Counted from the stretch's first letter, positions 7,744 through 16,581 are shown. The stretch: 64,000 nt of DNA from Mannheimia pernigra (GCF_013377995.1 NZ_CP055305.1:2046001-2110000), one strand, 5' to 3'. Program-made: numbers and translations. The notes: a model not told the origin generated them from the letters alone.

Positions 7744-10683
7744 TTAGAATTTAAATCCAATTGATGCCCCCCCGCCTACATCGCCTTTATTGCTCGCTGA
7801 GCCTATCAATTTCAGCGAAACTTTGCCATTATTTGACACCTTTGAATACCCCAATGCCACTGCCGTTGCACCATTAAAGGTGCCTGTACCGACCGATAGC
7901 ATACTGTCTCCTGCACCCGGTGCATTGATTAAACTTGCCGCCGCATACGCCCCAGCAATCCCTGAACTCATCCGCTTTTCTGTGCGGGCTATCTTGTTCT
8001 CTAACTGATTCACTTGCCCGCCTAACGCATTCATCCCTCGGGTGAATTGCCCCATATTAACCGCATCGGTCTCCGATACCCCCTCTGCCACATTGGTGAT
8101 TCGGCGTGCGGCATTGGCATTACCAACAGAAAATTCATTGTCGCTCATCGCCACCGAACCAGTGCCTACTGCAACGCTATTGCTGCCTTTCGCGACACTA
8201 TTAGCACCGATTGCAACACTCTCCGCACCCTCTGCCTTCGCACTATTGCCTGTGCTATTTACAGAAATATACTTCGTATTTTGAGCTGCTGCATTTAACG
8301 CCGTTTTCACATTATTCGTCGTCTTCTTCTCGCCTTGTTCGTAATAGTCGTATTTTACCTCTACTGAACCATCTGCGGCTAGCGTTGCACCTAACACATT
8401 AGCAACTTTCAGGATTTCCTTATCTATCTTTTGATCAATGCCGTTAATTCGGCTACTTACTTTATTGTCAACTTCAACAACTGCGCCTATCACTTCCTTC
8501 AGTTGAGTATTTACTTTACCTACTTCAGTGTCAATTTTTGCATCCACTGCTTGTACCTGATTTGCAACTTTAGCAACGGCACCTATCACATACTTAAGTT
8601 GTGAAATATTTACCACATCTGTATCTGCCTCACCTGCGGTAACATTGGTAATTTTTCGGGTAAATTCAGTTTTACCTAAATTATTTTTACCCACCCCAAC
8701 TGAAACCTCGTTTTCGCTAACCGCTAACGAACCTGCACCTAATGCAACAGCGTTTTTGCCTGTAGCGATTGCATTGCTGCCGAATGCTATTGCGTTTTCA
8801 GCTGTGGCTAAGGTATTTGCTCCGTAGGCAATAGCGTTTTCGCCTGAGGCAAACGCACTTTCGCCTTCTGCGAGCGAATTTTTACCGATATTTTTAATTG
8901 ATGAATTCGCTAACTGTCGATTTAATTGTGCTAATTCCGCTTGTTTAGCAACAAGATCTTGGTTTTGTTTTTCCAGTTCAGCCTTACGCTGATTTAACAG
9001 TTGCTCTTGCTGTTGTTTGCGTTCTGCTAAAGCTTCATCATCGGGCGTTAAGCCTAAACGAGAAATATCATCAATAATATATCTGATATCTTGTTCTGTG
9101 CTATCTATCGAACCTTTAGCGTTTGAGAGTGCATCATATAATTGCTTCACTTTTTCGCTAGTGGCTTTAACTACCTCATTATTTTGATTGTAAGTGTGAA
9201 TACGCTCTCTGGTTTGATTATACAGCTCTTCTACTATTGGTTTAACTTGGCTGAATTCCTTTTCAATAACATCATTTTTATATGTTGGAGTATATGTATT
9301 AAAATTACTTTCAGGCTTATCTTTCTCTCTATCGATAAAATCTTTCTTTTTTATTACTTCTTGACTTATTTTGTCTATTTCTGTTTTATCTTGCTCATCC
9401 AAAGGTTTGGAAAGCTCTAGTTGTAATTTTTTATCTAACTCTAACCACTCTTCAACAGTATCATTAAATTTTATAATTCTATCTAGACTTGATTTATAGT
9501 CAGTTAAATCAAACCACCAACTGTCATTTTTAGTATAATCAATATGCTCAACGATGTCTTTTAGCATTTTATTAATCTTCTTAAAGTCATCAACATAGCC
9601 TTGAGAGCCATTGTTCAAAACACTCCGTCGATAACTATCCCCATCATCTGATATAGATTGTAAATCAATCGTTTTATTTCCTTTTAATGGTGGCATCTTT
9701 ATCATGTTTCCATAATAATAGCTATATATACCATAAGTATTCAATAAAAGACGGGCATTTGAATTTTCCTTTTTAGCTGAAAGATAGAAATAAAGTCTCG
9801 ACCTATAATCTTCAATCGCTTCTCGGTTAACAACATACGAACGAAACGAACTTAAATCATTAAAATTAGAAAGACCAAATCCTGGCAATTTATTCGGGGT
9901 TTTTAAATCATCTTCCGTGGAGAAAATCGTTCTAAATAGATCTGCATTAAATGTATATGAATCAGCGCTAGTTCCATATATATTGTCATTTATAAAGCTA
10001 GATAAATATTTAGCAGTTGGTTCTGCTGTCGCGTTACTCGCAACATAGCCATCAATTAATTGTCTATATTGTGGAGCGGTAAAATTCCCTTTAAATTCAG
10101 GAAAAGCCTCTTCTATAATAACTTTAATATCAGCCGCTAATTCATCTCGCCCCTTACCTGATTCGTTATCTAATTTACTCCAGTCTAATTTTTTAAATAT
10201 TCCATCATAATTAACAGTACGACCACTGATAATATCTTGTGGCAAACGGTTATAGGCATCATTCGCTTGTTGTAATTGGTTTTGCTGTTCAGCTAATCTC
10301 TTTTGAGCCTCATCGCGTTGGTTTTGAAGAGTTGCGTATTCCTTAAGTAAAGGGACAATTTTCGCTTGGCGTTGGTCAATATCGGTAATACTGGCTTCAA
10401 TATTATCAATATGGCTTTGAACAGAGGAGATTTGAGCATCAATTTTGTTGATTTCAGTTTGCTTTTCGCCTAGTTGGCGTACAATTTCGTCTGCCACTTT
10501 ACGGCGTTCAGCAAATTGCTCGCGGCTCATTCCCCCACCTGTGGCAACGGCATTATGCCCTGTAGCAACACCATTTTCTGAAGTGGCATAACTACCTGCC
10601 CCATTCGCCGTTGAATTTGTGCCGACAGCGTAACCATTACCAGCTGCATACGCCGAGCCTGAAATTAGCACCGTGAGTAGCAA
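7744..10683 (-). CDS. Trimeric autotransporter adhesin (YadA-like), phase-variable and out of frame as sequenced
   Basis: The 979-codon body encodes a type Vc surface adhesin. A hydrophobic signal segment ends SGSAYAAG. YadA-type head repeats follow (residues about 18-48), then a coiled coil, an unusual non-repetitive helical region of about 400 residues, and another coiled coil. A second head block (about 600-665) leads to a neck (ITNVTAGEADTDVVN), and a third head block (about 815-860) to a second neck. A C-terminal beta-barrel anchor (about 895-979) ends GGASIGFKF. Counted from 10683 the frame opens at a TTG with no ribosome binding site. The natural start is ATG-ATG at 10801/10798 behind AGAGAGATAATTAT, beyond a GTGA repeat tract. 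With 23.5 copies that start is out of frame and stops at 10694-10696. Confidence 0.9.
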   Translation of the reverse strand: MLLTVLISGSAYAAGNGYAVGTNSTANGAGSYATSENGVATGHNAVATGGGMSREQFAERRKVADEIVRQLGEKQTEINKIDAQISSVQSHIDNIEASITDIDQRQAKIVPLLKEYATLQNQRDEAQKRLAEQQNQLQQANDAYNRLPQDIISGRTVNYDGIFKKLDWSKLDNESGKGRDELAADIKVIIEEAFPEFKGNFTAPQYRQLIDGYVASNATAEPTAKYLSSFINDNIYGTSADSYTFNADLFRTIFSTEDDLKTPNKLPGFGLSNFNDLSSFRSYVVNREAIEDYRSRLYFYLSAKKENSNARLLLNTYGIYSYYYGNMIKMPPLKGNKTIDLQSISDDGDSYRRSVLNNGSQGYVDDFKKINKMLKDIVEHIDYTKNDSWWFDLTDYKSSLDRIIKFNDTVEEWLELDKKLQLELSKPLDEQDKTEIDKISQEVIKKKDFIDREKDKPESNFNTYTPTYKNDVIEKEFSQVKPIVEELYNQTRERIHTYNQNNEVVKATSEKVKQLYDALSNAKGSIDSTEQDIRYIIDDISRLGLTPDDEALAERKQQQEQLLNQRKAELEKQNQDLVAKQAELAQLNRQLANSSIKNIGKNSLAEGESAFASGENAIAYGANTLATAENAIAFGSNAIATGKNAVALGAGSLAVSENEVSVGVGKNNLGKTEFTRKITNVTAGEADTDVVNISQLKYVIGAVAKVANQVQAVDAKIDTEVGKVNTQLKEVIGAVVEVDNKVSSRINGIDQKIDKEILKVANVLGATLAADGSVEVKYDYYEQGEKKTTNNVKTALNAAAQNTKYISVNSTGNSAKAEGAESVAIGANSVAKGSNSVAVGTGSVAMSDNEFSVGNANAARRITNVAEGVSETDAVNMGQFTRGMNALGGQVNQLENKIARTEKRMSSGIAGAYAAASLINAPGAGDSMLSVGTGTFNGATAVALGYSKVSNNGKVSLKLIGSASNKGDVGGGASIGFKF

Positions 10684-10700
10684 CGAGGCTACACTACGCC

Positions 10701-10794
10701 GTGAGTGAGTGAGTGAGTGAGTGAGTGAGTGAGTGAGTGAGTGAGTGAGTGAGTGAGTGAGTGAGTGAGTGAGTGAGTGAGTGAGTGAGTGAGT
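10701..10794. repeat. GTGA tetranucleotide tract, 23.5 copies (contingency repeat)
   Basis: There are 94 bases of uninterrupted (GTGA)n, read on the coding strand as (TCAC)n, lying between the ATG at 10801 and the adhesin body. In frame the tract encodes Ser-Leu-Thr-His repeats leading into SRRSVASLLLTVLISGSAYA. The distance from the A of the ATG to the body frame marker at 10683 is 118 bases, which is not a multiple of three. Losing one unit (114) or gaining two (126) would restore frame, so the present state is OFF. Slipped-strand mispairing at such tracts is the standard Pasteurellaceae phase-variation mechanism. Confidence 0.93.
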
Positions 10795-10912
10795 TCATCA
10801 TATAATTATCTCTCTGTAAATAAAAAAGGCGATTTTAATCTATTTTTTGTGTGATGAATACTAAAAATTTAGCTTTTTTTAATGTGAATTTAAGTTGCAG
10901 AACGCATATTAA

Positions 10913-10959
10913 ACAAGCGGTCATATTTTGCAAAATTTTTACAAAATATGACCGCTTGT
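10913..10959. terminator. Inverted pair of uptake signals forming a 47-bp hairpin (right copy), sodA terminator
   Basis: This is identical over 47 bases to 7586-7632. It lies 21 bases downstream of the sodA stop codon and so probably terminates sodA. Each arm contains one full ACAAGCGGT uptake signal core. Confidence 0.75.
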
Positions 10960-10980
10960 ATTTATCGTACTAAACTAGAT

Positions 10981-11622
10981 TTATTTTCCGCAGCCGCAGC
11001 CTGGCGTTTGTTTTTCAAAACGGTTTGCCGCTTCGTTCCAGTTTACCACGTTCCAGAACGCTTTGATGAAATCCGGACGGCGGTTTTGGTAGTTCAGGTA
11101 GTAAGCGTGTTCCCATACATCTAAACCTAAAATTGGGTAGCCAGAAACCCCTGCTACGTCTTCACCCATTAGTGGGTTGTCTTGATTTGCGGTTGAGACT
11201 ACCGATAATTTTCCTTCATTTACAACTAACCACGCCCAGCCTGAGCCAAAACGAGTAGTTGCTACTTTTTCAAATTCTGCTTTGAAATTATCCACAGAGC
11301 CAAAATCACGCTCAATCGCATCTTTTAATGCACCTTGTAAAGTTGTGCCTGTTTTTAAACCTTTCCATAATAATGTGTGGTTTACGTGTCCGCCTACGTT
11401 GTTACGCACTGCAACACGTTTTTCAGCAGGGACTTGGTTTAAATCTGCAATTAATTTGCCTGGGCATTGCTCTAATAATTCAGGGTGGGCTTCTAATGCT
11501 GCATTTGCATTATTAATATATGCTTGGTGGTGCTTAGTGTGGTGAATTTCCATTGTTTTTGCATCAAAATGTGGCTCTAACGCATCATACGCGTAGCCTA
11601 ATTCAGGTAATGTGTATGCCAT
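10981..11622 (-). CDS. sodA: Manganese superoxide dismutase
   Basis: This cytoplasmic enzyme dismutates superoxide to peroxide and oxygen. The 213-residue sequence shows the metal ligands His27, His82, Asp168 and His172, the last two in DVWEHAYY. Gln147 and the GG pair before His79 fit the manganese rather than the iron type. It ends with an added tail PGCGCGK holding two cysteines, which ordinary bacterial SodA proteins lack. It is a monocistronic gene on the minus strand, divergent from the thr operon. I see no convincing Fur or SoxS site. Confidence 0.95.
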   Translation of the reverse strand: MAYTLPELGYAYDALEPHFDAKTMEIHHTKHHQAYINNANAALEAHPELLEQCPGKLIADLNQVPAEKRVAVRNNVGGHVNHTLLWKGLKTGTTLQGALKDAIERDFGSVDNFKAEFEKVATTRFGSGWAWLVVNEGKLSVVSTANQDNPLMGEDVAGVSGYPILGLDVWEHAYYLNYQNRRPDFIKAFWNVVNWNEAANRFEKQTPGCGCGK

Positions 11623-11855
11623 AGTTCATTCCTTTCAAATAGTAATCAATCAATAGGTTAATCAGAGTTAAACTCCAAACGCATTCTAACAAGAAATAAC
11701 CAGAAAAGGCATATTTTTTTGATCTAGAGCAAGATTATTCAATCATCTTAAAAGTAAATACGAAAAATAAAGAAATTCTCATTCCCCCATTGACAAAGTA
11801 GTTATTTTCACGCATTCTTCACCCATTATTAATTCTATTACATAGAAAACAGCCA

Positions 11856-11912
11856 ATGAGTCCTTTTTCTGTAATTACAATGATTATTACCACCATTATG
11901 TTTCCAGCATAG
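11856..11912 (+). CDS. thrL: thr operon leader peptide
   Basis: This short open frame reads MSPFSVITMIITTIMFPA and then TAG, 18 residues. It contains three threonines and five isoleucines in a cluster, the pattern expected for a leader that senses charged tRNA-Thr and tRNA-Ile. It is followed by mutually exclusive hairpins and then thrA. The ribosome binding site is weak. The stretch between sodA and thrA holds this leader, its attenuator and the sodA promoter region, and no other gene. Confidence 0.88.
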   Translation: MSPFSVITMIITTIMFPA

Positions 11913-11973
11913 TGCGGGTTTTTTATTGGCTACAAAAAGAATAAACTGAAACCCGCTACAAGCGGGTTTTTTT
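11912..11973 (+). promoter_or_regulatory. thr operon attenuator (antiterminator and terminator)
   Basis: The terminator stem is AACCCGCT / AGCGGGTT (11950-11957 with 11961-11968) followed by a run of T. An upstream strand GTGCGGGTTT (11912-11921), which abuts the leader stop codon, can instead pair with the AAACCCGC arm (11949-11956) and prevent terminator formation. A ribosome stalled on the Thr/Ile codons would leave this antiterminator free. This is classical transcription attenuation. Confidence 0.85.
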
Positions 11974-12008
11974 ATAGAAAAATTTACCAATATTCATCAG
12001 GAGTAACT

Positions 12009-14465
12009 ATGCGAGTTCTTAAATTTGGGGGCACCTCTCTTGCCAATCCAGAACGCTTTATGCAAGCGGCGGATATTATCGAAAAAGCCCATTTAGCTGA
12101 TCAGGCGGCAGGGGTTTTATCCGCTCCAGCCAAAATCACTAACCACTTGGTCGCCATTGTTGATAAAGCAATTGCTGGCGAATCATTTGAATCTAACCTT
12201 TCTGAAGCAACCGAGATTTTCCACAACATCATTAACGGCTTATATGAAGCAAACAATAACTTTGCCAAAAATGAACTATTAGCATTGGTTGATGCTGAAT
12301 TAACCCAAATTCAGCAAGTTGCGGCAGATTCTGCAAAAAGTAAATCACTCTCGGATGATATTGCAGCAACAATCCATTGCCGTGGTGAAAAACTTTCTAT
12401 TGCAATGATGCAAGCGTGGTTTGAAGCAAAAGGCTACACCGTTACTCGCATCGACCCTGTTGAAAAATTATTGGCTCACGGGAGCTATTTGGAATCTTCA
12501 GTTGATATCCCAGAATCAACCAAGCGTGTTGATGCAGACTCGATTCCAAAGAAGAATGTGGTATTAATGGCAGGTTTTACTGCAGGCAATCAGCAAGGTG
12601 AATTAGTGCTATTAGGGCGAAACGGTTCTGATTACTCTGCCGCGTGTTTAGCCGCTTGCTTGAAAGCAGATGTCTGTGAAATTTGGACAGATGTGGATGG
12701 TGTTTATACTTGCGATCCTCGCCTAGTGCCCAATGCGGTTTGTTTGGAATCTATGAGCTACCAAGAAGCGATGGAGCTTTCTTACTTCGGGGCAAAAGTG
12801 ATTCATCCTCGCACAATCGGGCCTTTAGTATCATTAAATATTCCGTGCTTAATTAAAAATACAGGTAATCCTGAAAGCAAAGGCACCTTGATTGATGGCA
12901 ATGTTGCAAATGATAACTTGAAAGTAAAAGGCATTACTAACCTTGATAATGTTGCTATGTTTAACGTATCAGGTGCGGGTATGCAAGGAATGGTGGGTAT
13001 GGCTGCTCGTGTTTTCTCTACAATGTCGAAATCAGGCATTTCAGTGATTTTAATTACCCAATCTTCATCAGAATATAGTATTAGTTTCTGTGTGCCTGCT
13101 AAATCAGCAGAAAAAGCGTTACTTGCATTAAATGCGGAATTTGCCCAAGAATTAGCTGAAAACTTACTTGATCCGATTGATATTATTAAAGATTTATCCA
13201 TTGTTTCTGTAGTAGGTGACGGTATGCGTACCGCTAAAGGTATCGCAGCACGCTTTTTCTCTGCACTTGCTCAAGCAAACATTAGTATTGTTGCGATCGC
13301 ACAAGGTTCATCAGAGCGTTCAATTTCAGCAGTGGTGCCACTGAATAAAGCCATTGAAGCCGTGAAAGCCACCCATAAATCATTATTTAATAGCAAACGT
13401 GTTGTAGATATTTTTTTAGTTGGCGTTGGCGGTGTTGGAAGTGAGTTAATTGAGCAAGTAAAACAACAAAAAGAGTTTCTAGCCAAAAAGGATATTGAAA
13501 TTCGTATTTGTGCCTTAGCTAATTCAGATAAGATGTTGCTTAACGAAAGCGGTTTAAATTTAGATAACTGGAAAGAAGATTTAGAAAAAGCAATCCAACC
13601 CTCAGACTTTGATGTACTACTTTCTTTTATCAAATTCCACCACGTGGTCAATCCTGTGTTTGTTGATTGCACCTCGGCACAATCTGTAGCAAACCTTTAC
13701 GCCCGAGCGTTAAAAGAAGGCTTCCATGTGATTACACCAAACAAAAAAGCCAATACGTCAGGCTATAACTATTACTTAGAAATGCGTGAGAATGCTCGTC
13801 AAAGCCAGCACAAATTCCTTTATGAAACTAACGTAGGGGCAGGTTTACCCGTTATCGAAAATCTACAAAACTTGCTAGCAGCTGGCGATGAAGTAGAGAA
13901 ATTTGAGGGGATTCTTTCAGGCTCACTCTCATTCATTTTCGGTAAATTAGAAGAGGGCTTAACGCTTTCTCAAGCTACCCTATTGGCAAAGGAAAAAGGC
14001 TTTACTGAGCCTGATCCTCGTGAGGATTTATCTGGTGCTGATGTTGCTCGCAAATTATTAATTTTAGCTCGTGAAACTGGCTTGCCGCTTGAATTTGAAG
14101 ATATTGAAATTGAAGGCATATTACCAAAAGGCTTCTCCGAAGGAATGAACCGTGATGAGTTTTTAGAAGCATTGCCTGCATTAGATGAAGAATTTAACAA
14201 ACGTGTAGAAGCAGCCAAAGCAGAAGGTAAAGTGTTACGCTATGTAGGCTCAATTACAGGGACAAAATGCCGTGTGGCAATTGAAACTGTTGATGACAAT
14301 CACCCACTTTATAAAGTAAAAGATGGCGAAAATGCTCTTGCCTTCTTAACTCGCTACTACAGCCCAATCCCCCTTCTCTTGCGTGGTTATGGTGCAGGTA
14401 ATAGCGTAACTGCAGCAGGTATTTTTGCTGATATTCTTCGTACATTACCAGGAGGTGCAAGCTAA
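12009..14465 (+). CDS. thrA: Bifunctional aspartokinase I / homoserine dehydrogenase I
   Basis: ThrA performs the first and third steps from aspartate to threonine. The 818-residue product (E. coli 820) has an N-terminal aspartokinase with MRVLKFGGTSLANPERF and GRNGSDYSAA. Two ACT domains follow around residues 310-465, each centred on an ISVILITQSSSE or ISIVAIAQGSSE type block, and allow feedback by threonine. The homoserine dehydrogenase domain has the NAD-binding glycine motif VGVGGVGSELIEQ near residue 473, and later TPNKKANT and GILSGSLSFIF. A GGAG Shine-Dalgarno precedes the ATG. It overlaps thrB by one base and lies behind the thrL attenuator. Confidence 0.97.
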   Translation: MRVLKFGGTSLANPERFMQAADIIEKAHLADQAAGVLSAPAKITNHLVAIVDKAIAGESFESNLSEATEIFHNIINGLYEANNNFAKNELLALVDAELTQIQQVAADSAKSKSLSDDIAATIHCRGEKLSIAMMQAWFEAKGYTVTRIDPVEKLLAHGSYLESSVDIPESTKRVDADSIPKKNVVLMAGFTAGNQQGELVLLGRNGSDYSAACLAACLKADVCEIWTDVDGVYTCDPRLVPNAVCLESMSYQEAMELSYFGAKVIHPRTIGPLVSLNIPCLIKNTGNPESKGTLIDGNVANDNLKVKGITNLDNVAMFNVSGAGMQGMVGMAARVFSTMSKSGISVILITQSSSEYSISFCVPAKSAEKALLALNAEFAQELAENLLDPIDIIKDLSIVSVVGDGMRTAKGIAARFFSALAQANISIVAIAQGSSERSISAVVPLNKAIEAVKATHKSLFNSKRVVDIFLVGVGGVGSELIEQVKQQKEFLAKKDIEIRICALANSDKMLLNESGLNLDNWKEDLEKAIQPSDFDVLLSFIKFHHVVNPVFVDCTSAQSVANLYARALKEGFHVITPNKKANTSGYNYYLEMRENARQSQHKFLYETNVGAGLPVIENLQNLLAAGDEVEKFEGILSGSLSFIFGKLEEGLTLSQATLLAKEKGFTEPDPREDLSGADVARKLLILARETGLPLEFEDIEIEGILPKGFSEGMNRDEFLEALPALDEEFNKRVEAAKAEGKVLRYVGSITGTKCRVAIETVDDNHPLYKVKDGENALAFLTRYYSPIPLLLRGYGAGNSVTAAGIFADILRTLPGGAS

Positions 14466-15412
14466 TGACCTTACGCATTTATGCACCTGCCTCAAGTGCG
14501 AATATTAGTGTGGGATTTGATTCATTAGGGGCGGCAATCTCACCTATTGATGGTTCTTTATTAGGCGATGTTGTTCAAATTGAAGATTGCGAACAAACTT
14601 TTGAGCTAGAAAGTGCAGGTTATTTTGTACGTAAATTGCCCAAAGAACCACAAAAAAACATTGTCTATCAAGCCTATGTGCTATTTAGCGAACGCTTGAA
14701 ATTACGTAACGGCAGTGTAAAAAATTTACGCTTAACACTTGAAAAAAATATGCCGATTGGCTCAGGGCTTGGCTCAAGTGCTTGTTCAATTGTGGCTGCA
14801 TTAGTGGCACTTAATCAATTCCATAATGAACCATTTTCAAAAATGGAATTATTAGAAATGATGGGAGAGCTTGAGGGGAGAATTTCAGGTTCAATTCACT
14901 ACGATAATGTTGCACCTTGCTACTTAGGTGGCTTGCAATTAATGACGCAATCTCTGGGCAATATTTGCCAACCTTTACCTTTTTTTGATGAATGGTATTG
15001 GGTGCTTGCTTACCCAGGTGTGGAGGTTTCTACTGCAGAAGCACGAGCCATTTTGCCTAAAAGCTATACGCGTCAAGATATGATTCAGCAAGCGCGTTAC
15101 TTAGGCTCTTTCGTTCACGCTTGTCATACACATCAAGATGTATTAGCTGCCACTATGATGAAAGACTTAATTGCCGAGCCTTATCGTGAAGGATTACTCC
15201 CAAACTTCCCTACTGTTCGTCAAGGCTGTAAAGATTTAGGTGCATTAGCGGTTGGTATTTCAGGTTCAGGCCCAACAATGTTTGCCATCGCCCCCGACTT
15301 GGAGCACGCCCAACGCTTAGTAAACTATTTGGAGAGAGAGTATCTGCAAAACAACGAAGGGTTTATCCACATCTGCAAAGTGGATAACCAAGGGGCGAGG
15401 GCACTGAAATAA
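14465..15412 (+). CDS. thrB: Homoserine kinase
   Basis: ThrB phosphorylates homoserine with ATP, the fourth step of threonine synthesis. The 315-residue GHMP kinase shows the substrate motif YAPASSANISVGFDSLG at the N-terminus, the phosphate loop PIGSGLGSSACSIVAAL near residue 95, and the C-terminal GHMP motif VGISGSGPTMFAIA near residue 257. Its start overlaps the thrA stop (TAATG-type coupling). thrC, which usually follows, is not here: a terminator and then cysK come next. Confidence 0.95.
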   Translation: MTLRIYAPASSANISVGFDSLGAAISPIDGSLLGDVVQIEDCEQTFELESAGYFVRKLPKEPQKNIVYQAYVLFSERLKLRNGSVKNLRLTLEKNMPIGSGLGSSACSIVAALVALNQFHNEPFSKMELLEMMGELEGRISGSIHYDNVAPCYLGGLQLMTQSLGNICQPLPFFDEWYWVLAYPGVEVSTAEARAILPKSYTRQDMIQQARYLGSFVHACHTHQDVLAATMMKDLIAEPYREGLLPNFPTVRQGCKDLGALAVGISGSGPTMFAIAPDLEHAQRLVNYLEREYLQNNEGFIHICKVDNQGARALK

Positions 15413-15423
15413 TCTATTACAAG

Positions 15424-15467
15424 CGGTCTGATTTTGCTTATTTTTTGCAAAACAGACCGTTTTTTTA
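15424..15467 (+). terminator. thrB terminator built partly from an uptake signal
   Basis: The stem is CGGTCTG / CAGACCG, extended by TTTTGC / GCAAAA, followed by seven T. The left arm overlaps an ACAAGCGGT uptake signal (15419-15427). It closes the thr operon directly after thrB. Confidence 0.8.
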
Positions 15468-15587
15468 TGTAAACCCATCTCTTATATTCCTTTTGGTTAT
15501 ACAAAATAAATTTCTGCTACTAGCCAAGCTCAAAAAGATCAGTATGATGAAATACAATTTTAATACCTACTTTGAGAGGAATTTTCT

Positions 15588-16535
15588 ATGACAATTTATT
15601 CAGACAACTCATATTCCATCGGCAACACTCCACTTGTGCGTTTAAAACATTTCGGTAATGGTAATATCGTAGTTAAAGTGGAAGGGCGTAACCCAAGTTT
15701 TAGCGTGAAATGCCGTATTGGGGCGAATATGGTCTGGCAGGCGGAAAAAGACGGTATTTTAACGAAAGATAAAGAAATCGTAGATGCAACCAGCGGTAAC
15801 ACTGGTATTGCATTAGCTTACGTTGCGGCAGCTCGTGGCTATAAATTAACACTTACAATGCCTGAAACAATGAGCACTGAGCGTAAACGCTTATTACGTG
15901 GTTTAGGCGTAAACCTGATTTTAACTGAAGGTGCAAAAGGAATGAAAGGCGCCATAGCAAAAGCAGAAGAGATTGCAGCCTCTGATCCAAACCGTTATGT
16001 CACCTTAAAACAGTTTGAAAATCCAGCAAACCCAGCAATTCACCAACAAACCACGGGCCCTGAAATTTGGGAGGCGACGCAAGGCAACATTGATGTTTTA
16101 GTTGCAGGCGTAGGAACAGGCGGCACCATTACTGGCGTATCTCGTGCGATTAAACAAGATAAAGGTAAACCCATTATTTCTGTCGCAGTAGAACCAGCAG
16201 AATCTCCCGTTATCACACAAACTTTAAATAACGAAGAAGTAAAACCAGGCCCACATAAAATTCAAGGCATTGGTGCAGGTTTTATCCCGAAAAACTTAGA
16301 TTTAGCGTTAGTAGATCGTGTTGAGCAGGTTTCAAGCGAAGAAGCCATTGCAACCGCTCGCCGTTTAATGGCAGAAGAAGGAATTTTAGGTGGCATTTCA
16401 TCAGGTGCTGCCGTTGCAGCAGCAGATCGCATTGCGAGACTACCCGAATTTGCTGATAAATTAATCGTCGTAATACTACCATCTGCTTCAGAGCGTTATT
16501 TAAGCACCCTTTTATTTGAGGGGGTTGAGGCTTAA
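15588..16535 (+). CDS. cysK: Cysteine synthase A (O-acetylserine sulfhydrylase)
   Basis: CysK makes cysteine from O-acetylserine and sulfide. The 315-residue fold-type II PLP enzyme has the lysine motif NPSFSVKCRIGANM near residue 40, the substrate loop ATSGNTGIAL near residue 68, the phosphate-binding loop GVGTGGTITGV near residue 176 and GISSGAA near residue 265. The SVKCRIG sequence fits CysK rather than CysM. An AGAGGAA ribosome binding site lies before the ATG. It stands alone between two terminators. Confidence 0.95.
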   Translation: MTIYSDNSYSIGNTPLVRLKHFGNGNIVVKVEGRNPSFSVKCRIGANMVWQAEKDGILTKDKEIVDATSGNTGIALAYVAAARGYKLTLTMPETMSTERKRLLRGLGVNLILTEGAKGMKGAIAKAEEIAASDPNRYVTLKQFENPANPAIHQQTTGPEIWEATQGNIDVLVAGVGTGGTITGVSRAIKQDKGKPIISVAVEPAESPVITQTLNNEEVKPGPHKIQGIGAGFIPKNLDLALVDRVEQVSSEEAIATARRLMAEEGILGGISSGAAVAAADRIARLPEFADKLIVVILPSASERYLSTLLFEGVEA

Positions 16536-16546
16536 TAAGCCTATCC

Positions 16547-16581
16547 AATAAAAATGCTGATGTTTTATCAGCATTTTTATT
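16547..16581 (+). terminator. cysK terminator
   Basis: AATAAAAATGCTGAT and its exact complement flank a five-base loop, so the right arm ends in ATTTTTATT. It lies 11 bases after cysK. Confidence 0.8.

Noticed and set aside
9142..9420. 92-codon hydrophobic frame antisense to the adhesin
   Set aside because: It is the reverse reading of a helical, AT-rich region; no ribosome binding site or known family.
10681..10683. TTG at 10683 as the true start of the adhesin
   Set aside because: It has no ribosome binding site and cuts the signal peptide; the ATG beyond the repeat tract gives a complete one when in frame.
10701..10794. GTGA tract as a CRISPR or satellite array
   Set aside because: The unit is four bases with no spacers; it is a simple sequence repeat inside a reading frame.
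11769..11787. Possible Fur box upstream of sodA
   Set aside because: It matches only about 11-12 of 19 consensus positions and lies about 150 bp from the gene, too weak to support.
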